Shown: piece after piece, positions 35,591 through 44,880 of the stretch
How positions within the stretch are numbered: the first letter of the stretch is position 1
Layout of the letters: the number at the start of each line of letters is the position of its first letter
Assembly (NCBI GenBank): GCA_902557215.1
Contig: CACDZM010000001.1
Span: 186,001 to 250,000 of the forward strand
Direction of reading: 5' to 3'
Source: an uncultured Pelagibacteraceae bacterium
Lineage (GTDB): Bacteria; Pseudomonadota; Alphaproteobacteria; Pelagibacterales; Pelagibacteraceae
DNA: 64,000 bases
Position numbers and translations under genes: made by a program
Notes under the pieces: generated by a model
What the model saw: the letters and a program-made list of their open reading frames with translations, nothing else
Databases searched by the model: none
What the model was told of the DNA's origin: nothing

Positions 35591-36887
35591 AGTCACGAAT
35601 TGAGTAAGCTATAACTCCAGTCTCTGATACATCAGTTCCTTTAAGTTCAGCTTCTTTACTCAATCTGATACCCATTGTAGCTTTCATTATCGACCAGACT
35701 ATAAACGCAGCAACAAATACAAATGCATTTATTGAAATTACACCTAATAACTGAGTACCAAAATTCGCACCTGAGTTTGTAGCAGGAACTATTAAAGTTC
35801 CCCAAATACCTGCAAACATGTGCGCAGGAATTGCTCCAACTACGTCGTCGATTTTCATAGCAAACAACATCTTAGTACCATAAACAACTATTATACCACC
35901 TACTGCACCGATTAAAATTGAAGCAAAAGGTGAAGGCATTAATGGTTCTGCAGTAATAGCAACTAAGCCACCAATACATCCATTAAGCATCTGTACGACA
36001 TCTGTTTTACCAGATAACCTCGTTACAGTTGCAGCGGCCATTACACCACCTGCACCAGCTAATAATGTGTTTATAAATATTTTTGATACAGCAATTGCAT
36101 CATTTGCAGTTCCCATTGCTAATTGTGAACCACCATTAAATCCAAACCAACCTAGCCATAAGATGAATACACCTAATGTAACTAATGGAATTGATGATGC
36201 TGCAAAAGGTTTAAGTGGTGCCGGAGCTCCAGATTTAGTAAATCTACCTAATCTAGGCCCAATAAGTATTGCACCAGCCAAAGCAGCTGCTCCACCAGTT
36301 GAGTGAACTAATGTTGAACCAGCAAAATCTGAGAAACCAGCTTTAGCTAACCAGCCGCCTCCCCATTGCCAACCCATTACAATTGGATAAATAACACCAG
36401 CTAAAATTGCTGCAAATAAAAAGAATGGCCATAATTTAATTCTTTCAGCCATTGTTCCAGAAACAATTGAAACTGTTGTTACACAAAATACCATTTGGAA
36501 ATACCAATCTGATCCATCTGCATAACCGGTATCGATTTTACTACCGTCGCTCCATGGGATGAATTTTCCAATGTATCCTCCTTCTGGGATACCATATGCT
36601 AGGTTGTATCCAACTAACCAGAACATTATTGCTCCAATAGATACTAAACCTATATTTTTTGCACAGATTACAGATACACTTTTAGATGTAACCATACCTG
36701 ACTCTAACATTGCAAATCCACAGGCCATAAAAAAGACCAGGAACCCACACATTAAAAATAGTAGAGTATTAAAAATAAACCCTACTTCTGCAGAAACAGT
36801 TGATTCTGCATACCCTGCACTACTCATGTTTAATAAAAAAATTAAACTAATAAGTGGCACACTTATTTTATTTAAAAATTTAGTCAT
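35589..36887 (-). CDS. amtB: Ammonium transporter (AmtB)
   Basis: 432 residues with 11 membrane helices after a signal-like start (cleavage near GYAES). The pore twin histidines are H195 (TLVHSTGG) and H356 (IPAHMFAG), and the ligand region FVCVT-like FCVTTVS is present. It brings in ammonium. The ATG follows a strong GGGAGGT Shine-Dalgarno. No glnK/P-II gene is adjacent, unlike many bacteria. A palindrome 73 bases upstream is a likely operator. Confidence 0.95.
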   Translation of the reverse strand: MTKFLNKISVPLISLIFLLNMSSAGYAESTVSAEVGFIFNTLLFLMCGFLVFFMACGFAMLESGMVTSKSVSVICAKNIGLVSIGAIMFWLVGYNLAYGIPEGGYIGKFIPWSDGSKIDTGYADGSDWYFQMVFCVTTVSIVSGTMAERIKLWPFFLFAAILAGVIYPIVMGWQWGGGWLAKAGFSDFAGSTLVHSTGGAAALAGAILIGPRLGRFTKSGAPAPLKPFAASSIPLVTLGVFILWLGWFGFNGGSQLAMGTANDAIAVSKIFINTLLAGAGGVMAAATVTRLSGKTDVVQMLNGCIGGLVAITAEPLMPSPFASILIGAVGGIIVVYGTKMLFAMKIDDVVGAIPAHMFAGIWGTLIVPATNSGANFGTQLLGVISINAFVFVAAFIVWSIMKATMGIRLSKEAELKGTDVSETGVIAYSIRD

Positions 36888-36959
36888 TAAGACCTCCCTG
36901 TTAAAGTTGTCTTATATTTTTATAATTTAGAATAACTAACGTTGATTATGAGAATTTGA

Positions 36960-36976
36960 TATGCAGATTCTGCATA
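36960..36976. promoter_or_regulatory. Perfect palindrome upstream of amtB
   Basis: TATGCAGA (36960-36967), one T, TCTGCATA (36969-36976) form a perfect 8-bp inverted repeat, 73 bases upstream of the amtB start. The TGCA-centred dyad recalls nitrogen-control (NtrC/NtrX-type) sites, but its spacing is shorter than the classic TGCAC(N5)GTGCA. It also lies just after the HU terminator on the other side. Confidence 0.5.
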
Positions 36977-36980
36977 TAGA

Positions 36981-37013
36981 AACAGCCTCAACGAGAAAAT
37001 CGTTAAGGCTGTT
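36981..37013 (-). terminator. Hairpin terminator after the HU gene
   Basis: AACAGCCTCAACGA (36981-36994) pairs with TCGTTAAGGCTGTT (37000-37013), with one mismatch and a GAAAA loop. It lies eight bases after the HU stop codon on the minus strand. The U-tract is weak (TTTCTATAT). Confidence 0.7.
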
Positions 37014-37021
37014 AAATAGAA

Positions 37022-37297
37022 TTATTTATTAAATACTTCTTTTAGGGCTTTTGCAGGCAAGAATTTTACCTTTTGAGACGCAGCAATTTGTATTTGCTCA
37101 CCCGTCCTTGGATTTCTTCCAACTCTTGCTTTTCTTTTAGCTACTTTATAAGTACCAAATCCTGCAATTTTAACAGAATCATCACCTTTTAAAGCATCTA
37201 AAATAGTGTTGGTAATTGTGTCAAAAGTTCTTTCAGCATCAGCTTTACTTAAATTTAATGCCCCTGAAAGCTTGACTATTAGTTGTTTTTTATTCAT
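37022..37297 (-). CDS. HU family DNA-binding protein
   Basis: 91 residues, the normal length for HU/IHF proteins. The start MNKKQLIVKLSGALNLSKADA and the DNA-grasping arm with GRNPRTGEQIQIAA (around residues 59-72) are clear. It bends DNA as a dimer and organises the nucleoid. A hairpin terminator follows. It is the only nucleoid protein gene in the window; the preceding promoter region is 154 bases long. Confidence 0.94.
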   Translation of the reverse strand: MNKKQLIVKLSGALNLSKADAERTFDTITNTILDALKGDDSVKIAGFGTYKVAKRKARVGRNPRTGEQIQIAASQKVKFLPAKALKEVFNK

Positions 37298-37451
37298 TTT
37301 AGCTCCGGTTAAAGGTTATTTCTATTCTTATCAAAAGTGTTGATAAATCAAGCTTTTTTTTAGTGTTATCTTTAAAATTATACACAATATATAGTAAAAC
37401 AGCTAAAAAACATTGATTTTATTGAGTTTTTAATCAATTAATAAATTCAAT

Positions 37452-38564
37452 TTATCTCAACAAACCTATGTCTTTTAAGTCATTAAATGTTGTGAAAAAC
37501 ATTAAAGATAGCAATAAAAACAGACCGATTCGAAAAAAACCCTCCTGAGTTTTTTGTGATAAAGGTCGGCCTAAAATCTTCTCAAAAGCGTATAGCATCA
37601 AATGACCACCATCCAACATTGGTATCGGAAATAAATTTACTAAACCAAGACTTATGGAAATATATGCCATCATACTTACAAAGGCTAAGATACCGAATTC
37701 AGCAACTTGACCAGAAATTTTAGCTATTCTAATTGGTCCACCTAGTTGCGAAGTATCAGCTTTTCCCATGATCATTCCACCAACATATTTTAAAGATGAA
37801 ATGCTCACGTAATACACTTCATTTATAGCGTGATATATGGCTTGGGCGGGACCTAACTTTACATGATTAATTTTATTATTATAAGCACCAAGCTTTATTC
37901 CAACTATACGTTTATTGATTTTATTTCCAAGGTTATCCTCACTTAAAATCACTTTTGGTTTAACTTTAAGCAAAAATTCATCATAAGATCGCTTTACTTT
38001 AAAATCTATAACATCTGCAGTGGACATTGTAATGAATTTAGAAACATCCATGATGCTCTGAACTTTATTACCATCTATCTCTAAAATGATATCATTTTGC
38101 TCTAATCCACCTAACATTGCTGGACTATCTTTTTGAACTTCGTTGATTACTGCTGGAGTAAAATCTTTTCCTACGAGAGTATAAATTGAAAAAAAAATAA
38201 CTAAAGCTAGTAAAAAATTAGCTAATGGTCCGCCGAAAACAATTAATGCTCTTTGATACAATGGTTTTAGAACAAATAACTTTTGGCGGTCATTTTCATT
38301 ATATTTTTCAAGAATTTTCTCCTGATCAGCTTGAGAAAAAACATTTCTATCTCCAAAAAATTTTACATAACCACCTAGAGGTATCCAGCATATCTTCCAT
38401 CTCGTACCAGATTTATCTTTCCAGCCAAATATTTCTTTTCCAAAACCAATTGAAAAATCTGTTACCCCTACCCCATATTTTTTTGCAAAATAATAATGTC
38501 CATATTCATGAATAAAAACAACAACTAAAATTAAAAATAAAAAAGGTAAGATATAACTAAGCAT
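37452..38564 (-). CDS. rseP: RIP metalloprotease RseP (M50)
   Basis: 370 residues: zinc motif HEYGH (H19, E20, H23) in helix 1, one PDZ domain (about 137-205), and the C-terminal LDGGHL motif (D318) that completes the metal site. E. coli RseP has two PDZ domains and about 450 residues; this is the short one-PDZ form. It cuts membrane-embedded anti-sigma factors or remnant signal peptides. Typical neighbours (dxr, bamA) are not here; instead it follows an XRE regulator and a small membrane gene. Confidence 0.92.
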   Translation of the reverse strand: MLSYILPFLFLILVVVFIHEYGHYYFAKKYGVGVTDFSIGFGKEIFGWKDKSGTRWKICWIPLGGYVKFFGDRNVFSQADQEKILEKYNENDRQKLFVLKPLYQRALIVFGGPLANFLLALVIFFSIYTLVGKDFTPAVINEVQKDSPAMLGGLEQNDIILEIDGNKVQSIMDVSKFITMSTADVIDFKVKRSYDEFLLKVKPKVILSEDNLGNKINKRIVGIKLGAYNNKINHVKLGPAQAIYHAINEVYYVSISSLKYVGGMIMGKADTSQLGGPIRIAKISGQVAEFGILAFVSMMAYISISLGLVNLFPIPMLDGGHLMLYAFEKILGRPLSQKTQEGFFRIGLFLLLSLMFFTTFNDLKDIGLLR

Positions 38565-38598
38565 AATTTTTTCTAATAAAATTTATAAACATAATAAA

Positions 38599-38763
38599 TT
38601 AAAAATATAATAATGCAAAAATGGCTCCTAAAATTAATATTGATAATATTAAAATTATATAATTGATTCTTATATTAAATTTTTTATAAATTATATCGTT
38701 TATTTTTTCCCAAAATAAAACAATAAGAAAAATAACTACTGCTGGAACAATAAATTTAATCAT
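38599..38763 (-). CDS. Small two-helix membrane protein, 54 aa
   Basis: ATG at 38763 and TAA at 38599-38601 give 54 residues with two hydrophobic helices (about 4-17 and 33-53) and a basic loop (EKINDIIYKKFNIRIN). It lies five bases after the DUF2083 regulator stop and 34 bases before rseP, so it is probably a real member of this operon. It might be a substrate or partner of RseP, but the sequence gives no proof. Confidence 0.6.
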   Translation of the reverse strand: MIKFIVPAVVIFLIVLFWEKINDIIYKKFNIRINYIILILSILILGAIFALLYF

Positions 38764-38768
38764 TATTA

Positions 38769-40199
38769 TTAACTTTTATCTCCAACATAGACTGATACAC
38801 CTCTCGAATTAATATCCACATCAAATTTTTTATGTAAGGGAGGAAAAGCTCTTTGAGAACAGTCTAATCTATCGCATGTTCTACACGATACTCCAATTGG
38901 TATTTCGCTTGATTTATCATTAATATTTACATTTTCAGTATATACGAAATCTTTCGCATACTTTGCTTCACATCCAAGACCAATAGACAGAATACTTTTT
39001 GATTGTCCAAATCTACCTATGCCTTTTTCAACTGTTCTCGCAATACAAACATATTTTTCTCCGTTTGTCATTTTACTAACTGCGGCTTGAATAACCCCAG
39101 GTCGAGTAAATGCAGAATAAACATTCCATCTCGGACACGCTCCCCCATATCTTGGGATTTCTATACCCGATAGTGAAAATCTTTTGGAAATATTTCCCGC
39201 CATGTCTACTCTTAAAAAGTGAAATGGAATACCTGGCAATTTTGGATCCTGAAGACACGTTACTCTGTGAGCCACTTGCTCAAAGGAGGTTGCAAAAGTA
39301 TTTTGTAATAGTTCAAGATCATATTTAAGTTTTTTACATTCTGAGTGAAAAGGCTTGTAAGGCATAAGTATTGCAGCTCCACAATAATTAAGTAAAGCAA
39401 CTTTACTCAATTTTTTTGACTCTTCTGATGGAAAAGTAAATTTAGACAGATAATGTTCAATATGATCATTAGCACCTTCTTGAGCTATTTGTGCTGCAGC
39501 ATGAAGTTTCTTTGTTTCTAATGAACTGTAATCACTGAGTAAAAGTTCTTTTTTGTTTTTGTTAAATATTTTGGAAAACAACTTTTCTTGATCTGGAATA
39601 ACATCCTTAACATTAATATTATATTCTGAGTATAAATATTCGCAGAGCGCTATGTATCTTGTTCGATTATTTTTTTGAACTTTTTCAAAAACTTTATTTG
39701 CAAATTCCTCGAGTTTAGGAAAATAATTTTTATTTTCTTGTAAAAAATCCGAGATCACCTCACCTGGAAAGGAGTTTTTTCTATTATCAACAATTTTGCC
39801 AGACATTTTTTCAATCTTATTAACAAGCTCATGATCCTTCTTTTTTAAAATATCGCCTAATCTTACTATTGCTTTGCCGATTTTGGGGTTTGTCCCTACT
39901 AAATCTTTTACCTCTGGTCCAAGAATGTCCAAATCTTCAAATAATTCATCATCTAAAATTTCAGATAAAGTATTTTCTAAGTTTAAATCAGTTTTTGATG
40001 TTAGTTGCGAAAGCTCAATATTCAATTTTTCGCAAATTTTTAATAAAAGGTCTCCATCAATTTTTCTTTTTCCCCCCTCGATCAAATTCAAATAACTTGG
40101 CGAAATATTTAACTCCTCAGCTAATTTATTAGCTTGAAGACCACGCTGTCTTCTAAAAGCCTTAATTTTTGGCCCAATTTTTAAATTAATTTGACTCAT
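38769..40199 (-). CDS. XRE-family regulator with DUF2083 domain (ScfR/RamB-like)
   Basis: 476 residues. An N-terminal helix-turn-helix lies at about 9-62 (LAEELNISPSYLNLIEGGKR). The middle has an ImmA/IrrE-like stretch and the C-terminal DUF2083 domain has the zinc-type CRTCDRLDCSQRAFPPLH motif. In actinobacteria, relatives (RamB) repress isocitrate lyase, and this gene is divergent from a small gene followed by aceA, with repeated TTTGTAAA motifs between. The regulator probably senses acyl-CoA or fatty-acid status; ligand is inferred from the family. Confidence 0.88.
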   Translation of the reverse strand: MSQINLKIGPKIKAFRRQRGLQANKLAEELNISPSYLNLIEGGKRKIDGDLLLKICEKLNIELSQLTSKTDLNLENTLSEILDDELFEDLDILGPEVKDLVGTNPKIGKAIVRLGDILKKKDHELVNKIEKMSGKIVDNRKNSFPGEVISDFLQENKNYFPKLEEFANKVFEKVQKNNRTRYIALCEYLYSEYNINVKDVIPDQEKLFSKIFNKNKKELLLSDYSSLETKKLHAAAQIAQEGANDHIEHYLSKFTFPSEESKKLSKVALLNYCGAAILMPYKPFHSECKKLKYDLELLQNTFATSFEQVAHRVTCLQDPKLPGIPFHFLRVDMAGNISKRFSLSGIEIPRYGGACPRWNVYSAFTRPGVIQAAVSKMTNGEKYVCIARTVEKGIGRFGQSKSILSIGLGCEAKYAKDFVYTENVNINDKSSEIPIGVSCRTCDRLDCSQRAFPPLHKKFDVDINSRGVSVYVGDKS

Positions 40200-40207
40200 A
40201 TTTACTA

Positions 40208-40312
40208 TTTGTAAACTTTGTAAATTAATATTTACAATATTTTTCCATAATTTACAAGCTTTTTATACTTTTTTATGGATTTTGTAAATCTTGTAAATTA
40301 TAAAATTTACAT
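40208..40312. promoter_or_regulatory. Operator array between DUF2083 regulator and aceA unit
   Basis: Two similar blocks occur. Block A: TTTGTAAAC (40208-40216), TTTGTAAAT (40217-40225) and inverted ATTTACAA (40230-40237). Block B: TTTGTAAAT (40281-40289), CTTGTAAAT (40290-40298) and inverted ATTTACAT (40305-40312). A single ATTTACAA lies at 40250-40257. The head-to-tail units are nine bases apart. RamB-type sites in actinobacteria are TTTGCAAA-like. The expected reader is the divergent regulator. Confidence 0.7.
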
Positions 40313-40472
40313 GACTGATAAATTAAAAAATAATGAAAATGACGCCCAAATCATAAAACATGAAGACCTTACTAAGCATAATAGCAGGGGAATTTACATG
40401 AGAGATGATCATTGTGATTGGGGTTCAAGTGGAATGCAAGATCTAGTTGAGACCCTTAACGACTCAAACTAA
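40311..40472 (+). CDS. Small hydrophilic 53-aa protein upstream of aceA
   Basis: Read from ATG at 40311, the product is 53 residues, with an acidic/polar first half and a C-terminal part GIYMRDDHCDWGSSGMQDL. An ATG at 40275 would add 12 residues (65 total), but that would place its start between operator blocks; the 40311 start is inside the last repeat. It lies 63 bases before aceA. The Cys, Trp and Asp-rich motif is unlike noise. Possibly a small regulatory or leader protein of the glyoxylate shunt. No family recognised. Confidence 0.5.
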   Translation: MTDKLKNNENDAQIIKHEDLTKHNSRGIYMRDDHCDWGSSGMQDLVETLNDSN

Positions 40473-40535
40473 ACTTAATTTTCAACTAAAGTTCATTTCA
40501 ACTATTAACACTTTAGACTAACACAGGATTATTTA

Positions 40536-41810
40536 ATGAGTGCAGAAAATATATCTTATGATTTAAAAAGATTTGCTGGAATAAAAAGAGATTACACACC
40601 AGAAGAAGTAGAGAGATTAAGAGGGTCAGTTAAAATTGAATATTCATTGTGCAAACAACAATCAAAGAAATTATGGAAACTACTTAATACAGAAAATTAT
40701 GTTAACACTTTAGGATCTTTATCAGGCAACCATGCTGTTCAACATGCTAAAGCAGGTTTAAAGGCAATCTATTTAAGTGGATGGCAAGTTGCTGCTGATG
40801 CAAACAGTGCTGGAGAAATGTACCCAGATCAATCATTATATCCTTATGATAGTGCTCCTAAATTAGTAGAGTCAATGAATAATGCATTAATTCGAGCTGA
40901 TCAAATTCAACATATGGAACTTTTAGATGGAGACATGAAAAAAGAAAAAAGAATAGATTACATGCTTCCAATTATAGCTGATGGTGAAGCAGGTTTTGGA
41001 GGACCTTTAAATGTATTTGAATTAGCAAAAAAATTTATTAAAGCTGGGGCTGCAGGTGTTCACTTTGAAGATCAATTAGCAAGTGAAAAAAAATGTGGTC
41101 ATATGGGTGGAAAAGTACTTGTGCCAACAAGCACTATGATTAAAAATTTGAAAGCTGCTAGATTAGCTGCAGATATTGCTGACGTACCGCTTATTATATT
41201 AGCAAGAACAGATGCTAATGCAGCAAAACTTATTACTAATGACCATGATGATAATGATAAACCTTTTATGACAGGTGAAAGATCGCCAGAGGGATTTTAT
41301 TATGTTAAAGCCGGAATTGAACAGGCAATCTCTCGAGGATTAGCTTATGCGCCATATTCAGATCTAATCTGGTGTGAAACTGCTACCCCAAATTTACAAG
41401 AAGCAAAGAAATTTGCAGATGCCATACATGAAAAGTTTCCTGGTAAACTTTTAGCATATAATTGTTCACCGTCATTTAATTGGAAAAAGCACTTGTCAGA
41501 TTCAGAAATTGCTTCTTTTCAAAAAGAAATTAGTGCCATGGGTTATAAATTTCAATTTATTACTCTCGCTGGATTTCACACTCAAAATATTGCAATTTTT
41601 GAGCTTGCAGAAAAATATAAAAAAGAAGGTATGTCTGCTTATTCAAAAATTCAAGAACAAGAATTTGCACGTGAAAAAGATGGTTACACAAGCGTCAAAC
41701 ATCAAAGAGAAGTTGGTACTTCTTATTTTGATGCTGTTTCTAATACGATTAGCAGTGGAAAGAGCTCGACTACTGCAATGGCCGGTTCAACTGAGTCTGA
41801 ACAATTTTAA
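40536..41810 (+). CDS. aceA: Isocitrate lyase (AceA)
   Basis: 424 residues, typical. The catalytic signature is KKCGHMGGK with C187, preceded by ADGEAGFGG and HFEDQ segments for Mg2+ and isocitrate binding. It splits isocitrate into glyoxylate and succinate, the first step of the glyoxylate shunt; malate synthase is not in the window. AGGATTATTT precedes the ATG. A terminator follows at 41840. The divergent DUF2083 regulator and repeat array are the likely control. Confidence 0.96.
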   Translation: MSAENISYDLKRFAGIKRDYTPEEVERLRGSVKIEYSLCKQQSKKLWKLLNTENYVNTLGSLSGNHAVQHAKAGLKAIYLSGWQVAADANSAGEMYPDQSLYPYDSAPKLVESMNNALIRADQIQHMELLDGDMKKEKRIDYMLPIIADGEAGFGGPLNVFELAKKFIKAGAAGVHFEDQLASEKKCGHMGGKVLVPTSTMIKNLKAARLAADIADVPLIILARTDANAAKLITNDHDDNDKPFMTGERSPEGFYYVKAGIEQAISRGLAYAPYSDLIWCETATPNLQEAKKFADAIHEKFPGKLLAYNCSPSFNWKKHLSDSEIASFQKEISAMGYKFQFITLAGFHTQNIAIFELAEKYKKEGMSAYSKIQEQEFAREKDGYTSVKHQREVGTSYFDAVSNTISSGKSSTTAMAGSTESEQF

Positions 41811-41839
41811 AAACAATCTTAATCATCAAAAAATATTTT

Positions 41840-41865
41840 AAGGCCCTTTTGCAGGGCCTTTTTTT
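41840..41865 (+). terminator. Rho-independent terminator after aceA
   Basis: AAGGCCCT (41840-41847) pairs with AGGGCCTT (41853-41860), loop of five, followed by T-run to 41865. It ends 30 bases after the aceA stop and before the convergent nrdB gene. Confidence 0.9.
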
Positions 41866-41898
41866 ATAATTTATTTTTTAAGATTTTTATTAAGTAAA

Positions 41899-42924
41899 TT
41901 AACTAAATGCCTCTACCCATGTTCCTTGGGTTGAAGCTTTAGAATACTCAGTTGCACGACCTTCAAAGAAATTCATATGCTCAACTGCATTTAACATAGT
42001 ATCAAGCCATCCAAGAGGATTTTTCTGTACATCATAAATTGGTTCTAAACCTAATTGGACCAATCTTCTGTTGCCAATAAATCTTATATAATCTTTAACC
42101 TCTTGCGCTGTTAGACCTTCCATAGGACCCATTTCAAAAGCTAAATCTATAAAAGCATCTTCGTGTTCAATAATAGTCCTACAAGCCTCGTAAAGCTCTT
42201 TCTTTAATTTGGGCGTCCAAATCTCTGGATTTTCTTTTATAAATTCTTTAAAAATTCTTATCATTGAGTTACAGTGAAGAGTTTCATCTCTCACAGACCA
42301 AGTAACTATCTGACCCATGCCTTTCATCTTATTGTGTCTTGGGAAATTTAAAAGAATTGCAAAACTCGCAAATAATTGCAAGCCCTCAGTAAATGCACTA
42401 AATACTGCAACTGTTTTTGCAATATCTTCCTTAGAGTTTACATTAAAGCCCTGCATATAGTCGTATTTATCTTTCATTTCTTTATATTTCATAAAAGCTG
42501 AATACTCTGACTCGGGCATACCGATTGTATCTAACAGATGAGAGTAAGCAGCCACATGAACTGTTTCCATCGCAGCAAAAGCTGTCATCATCATAAGAAC
42601 TTCTGTAGGTTTAAATACAGTTGTGTAATGTCTTAGATAACAGTTATTAACTTCTACATCAGCCTGAGTAAAAAATCTGAAAATTTGTGTAAGTAGATTT
42701 TTTTCTGGTTGTGATAAGTTTTTTTGCCAGTCTCTTACGTCATCGCCAAGAGGTACTTCCTCTGGTAACCAATGAATTCTTTGTTGAGTTAACCAGGCAT
42801 CGTAACACCATGGATATCTAAATGGTTTGTATACTGGATTCTCAACTAGTAATCCCATTTTCTTTGGTTGAATTATCTCTTTCTTTTTATCTCCTATTTT
42901 TTCTACTACTGACATGATAGACAC
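41899..42924 (-). CDS. nrdB: Ribonucleotide reductase class I, beta subunit (NrdB)
   Basis: 341 residues, a di-metal radical protein. Ligands D89, E120 and H123 are seen, with the radical tyrosine at Y127 (METVHVAAYSH); the second half supplies the other ligands in AFTEGLQLFA and RDETLHCNS. The Tyr means a classical tyrosyl radical (class Ia/Ib-type), not the Phe/Val Mn-Fe class Ic. It pairs with NrdA, whose gene overlaps it by 19 bases. Confidence 0.94.
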   Translation of the reverse strand: MSIMSVVEKIGDKKKEIIQPKKMGLLVENPVYKPFRYPWCYDAWLTQQRIHWLPEEVPLGDDVRDWQKNLSQPEKNLLTQIFRFFTQADVEVNNCYLRHYTTVFKPTEVLMMMTAFAAMETVHVAAYSHLLDTIGMPESEYSAFMKYKEMKDKYDYMQGFNVNSKEDIAKTVAVFSAFTEGLQLFASFAILLNFPRHNKMKGMGQIVTWSVRDETLHCNSMIRIFKEFIKENPEIWTPKLKKELYEACRTIIEHEDAFIDLAFEMGPMEGLTAQEVKDYIRFIGNRRLVQLGLEPIYDVQKNPLGWLDTMLNAVEHMNFFEGRATEYSKASTQGTWVEAFS

Positions 42925-44846
42925 TCCTCGTATTCTGGTTGTTCATTGGTTTGTTGATTTTTTGATTTATATACATTAGCTGTTATGTCAGTCGATTGAG
43001 CGTTATTGACATTTTCAGCTCTTTGAATTGATTTTGATCTACAATAATAAAGACTTTTTAGTCCTTTTTTCCATGCATCAAAATGAATTCTATGTAATTC
43101 TTTTTTGTGAACATCTGCTGGTAAAAACAAATTAACTGATTGTGCTTGTGAAATAAATGGTGTTCTATCTCCACTTAATTCTATTATCCATTTTTGATTT
43201 AATTCAAAAGCAGTTTTAAAAACATCTTTTTCTAAATCTGATAAAAAATCCAAGTGTGAAACTGAGCCTTGGTTGGTAGTAATTGTAGACCAAGTTTCAT
43301 CGTCATTTTTACCATGACTTTCTAAAATTTCCTCTAAATATTTATTTCTAACATTAAAAGATCCAGATAGAGTTTTGTGAGTATAGCTATTTGCTGCAAT
43401 TGGCTCAACCCCGGGGGATGCACCTCCACAAATAATTGAAATAGAAGCGGTTGGAGCTATAGCTGTTTTATTTGAAAATCTTTCTTTATATCCATACTCG
43501 GCTGCATCAGGACATGCGCCTCTTTCTTCAGCCAGATCTTTTGATGCTTGATTAACTTTTTCGTGGATATTTTTAAATATTTTTTTATTCCAAGCTTTCG
43601 CCATCACAGACTCTAGAGGGATTCTATTTTTTTGTAAAAACGAATGGAAACCCATTACTCCTAAACCAACACTTCTCTCTCTTTCAGCAGAATATTTTGC
43701 ATCTTTAAATTGATCAGGAGCTTTATTAATGAAATCAGATAAAACGTTATCTAAAAATCTCATAACATCATTAATCATGTTTGGATCATCTTTCCATTCA
43801 TCGTATTTTTCTAAATTTAAAGACGATAAACAGCAAACAGCAGTTCTATCTTTTCCATCTTTATCAATTCCAGTAGGTAAAGTTATTTCACTACATAAGT
43901 TAGAAGTTTTTACAGTTAGATTTGCTAATTTATGATGTGGAGGTATTTGTCTGTTAACAGTATCGATATAAATTATATAAGGTTCACCTGTTTCAATTCT
44001 TGCAGTTAATAGTCTTATCCATAAATTTCTTGCAGATATAGTTTGTTGAATAGAACCATCAGCAGGACTTTTTAGTGCCCATTGATCATCATTTTCAACT
44101 GCTCTCATAAATGCATCTGAAACTAAAACACCATGATGTAAATTAAGAGCTTTTCTATTAGGGTCACCACCCGTTGGTCTTCTCATTTCCATAAACTCTT
44201 CAATTTCAGGATGATCAACTGGTAAGTAACAAGCTGCAGAGCCTCTTCTTAATGAACCCTGACTAATTGCCATTGTTAAAGAATCCATTACTTTTATAAA
44301 TGGAATTATTCCAGAAGTTTTTCCTACTTTACCAATTTTTTCGCCAATCGATCTCAAATTTCCCCAATAACTTCCTATACCTCCGCCCTTAGCTGCTAAC
44401 CAAACATTTTCACTCCACAAATCTAAGATTCCCCCTAAACTATCAGATGCTTCATTCAAAAAGCATGATATAGGTAAACCTCTTTTCGTTCCTCCATTAG
44501 ACAAGACCGGAGTTGCCGGCATAAACCAAAGATTGCTGATATAATTATAAATTCTTTGTGCATGTAAGTTATCATCAGAATAGGTGCTTGCTACTCTAGC
44601 AAACAAATCTTGAAAGGACTCGTTGTGACCCAAGTATCGGTCTTTTAAAGTTGCTTTACCAAAATCTGTTAAATTTTTGTCTCTAGTTCTGTCTATTTTG
44701 ATAATTATGCCTTTATTATTTTGATATAATTCAGTTTCATTATTTAATGAAAAAAGATCAGGTCTTTTATCGTTGGTCGTTTCTTTTATTTCTGGGCTAT
44801 ATTCAGAGACAGCTTTCTTTAATGCCTGCGATAGTATTTTATTCAT
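42906..44846 (-). CDS. nrdA: Ribonucleotide reductase class I, alpha subunit (NrdA)
   Basis: 646 residues. Redox cysteines are C128 (ISCFL), C318 (NLCSE) and one in CCLSS (338/339), and the C-terminal pair is ECLSCQ (642, 645). E. coli NrdA has about 761 residues; this protein is shorter and its first 80 residues show no ATP-cone pattern, suggesting it lacks overall activity control by dATP. The last 19 bases overlap nrdB. Possible NrdR boxes lie upstream. Confidence 0.93.
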   Translation of the reverse strand: MNKILSQALKKAVSEYSPEIKETTNDKRPDLFSLNNETELYQNNKGIIIKIDRTRDKNLTDFGKATLKDRYLGHNESFQDLFARVASTYSDDNLHAQRIYNYISNLWFMPATPVLSNGGTKRGLPISCFLNEASDSLGGILDLWSENVWLAAKGGGIGSYWGNLRSIGEKIGKVGKTSGIIPFIKVMDSLTMAISQGSLRRGSAACYLPVDHPEIEEFMEMRRPTGGDPNRKALNLHHGVLVSDAFMRAVENDDQWALKSPADGSIQQTISARNLWIRLLTARIETGEPYIIYIDTVNRQIPPHHKLANLTVKTSNLCSEITLPTGIDKDGKDRTAVCCLSSLNLEKYDEWKDDPNMINDVMRFLDNVLSDFINKAPDQFKDAKYSAERERSVGLGVMGFHSFLQKNRIPLESVMAKAWNKKIFKNIHEKVNQASKDLAEERGACPDAAEYGYKERFSNKTAIAPTASISIICGGASPGVEPIAANSYTHKTLSGSFNVRNKYLEEILESHGKNDDETWSTITTNQGSVSHLDFLSDLEKDVFKTAFELNQKWIIELSGDRTPFISQAQSVNLFLPADVHKKELHRIHFDAWKKGLKSLYYCRSKSIQRAENVNNAQSTDITANVYKSKNQQTNEQPEYEECLSCQ

Positions 44847-44880
44847 AAATTATTTAATATAATTTGTTATTTTGGCTAAA

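Noticed and set aside
37298-37451. Small RNA or additional small gene between HU and rseP
   Set aside because: The 154-base gap is A+T-rich and shows no frame of note, no G+C-rich stem and no recognisable RNA element; it probably holds only the HU promoter.
39869-40132. Two plus-strand frames opposite the DUF2083 regulator
   Set aside because: Both lie antisense to a clear HTH and DUF2083 protein, with no ribosome site or family match.
40200-40535. Glycine riboswitch upstream of aceA
   Set aside because: SAR11 uses glycine riboswitches at other carbon genes, but this region is repeats plus a small gene, without the tandem aptamer sequences.
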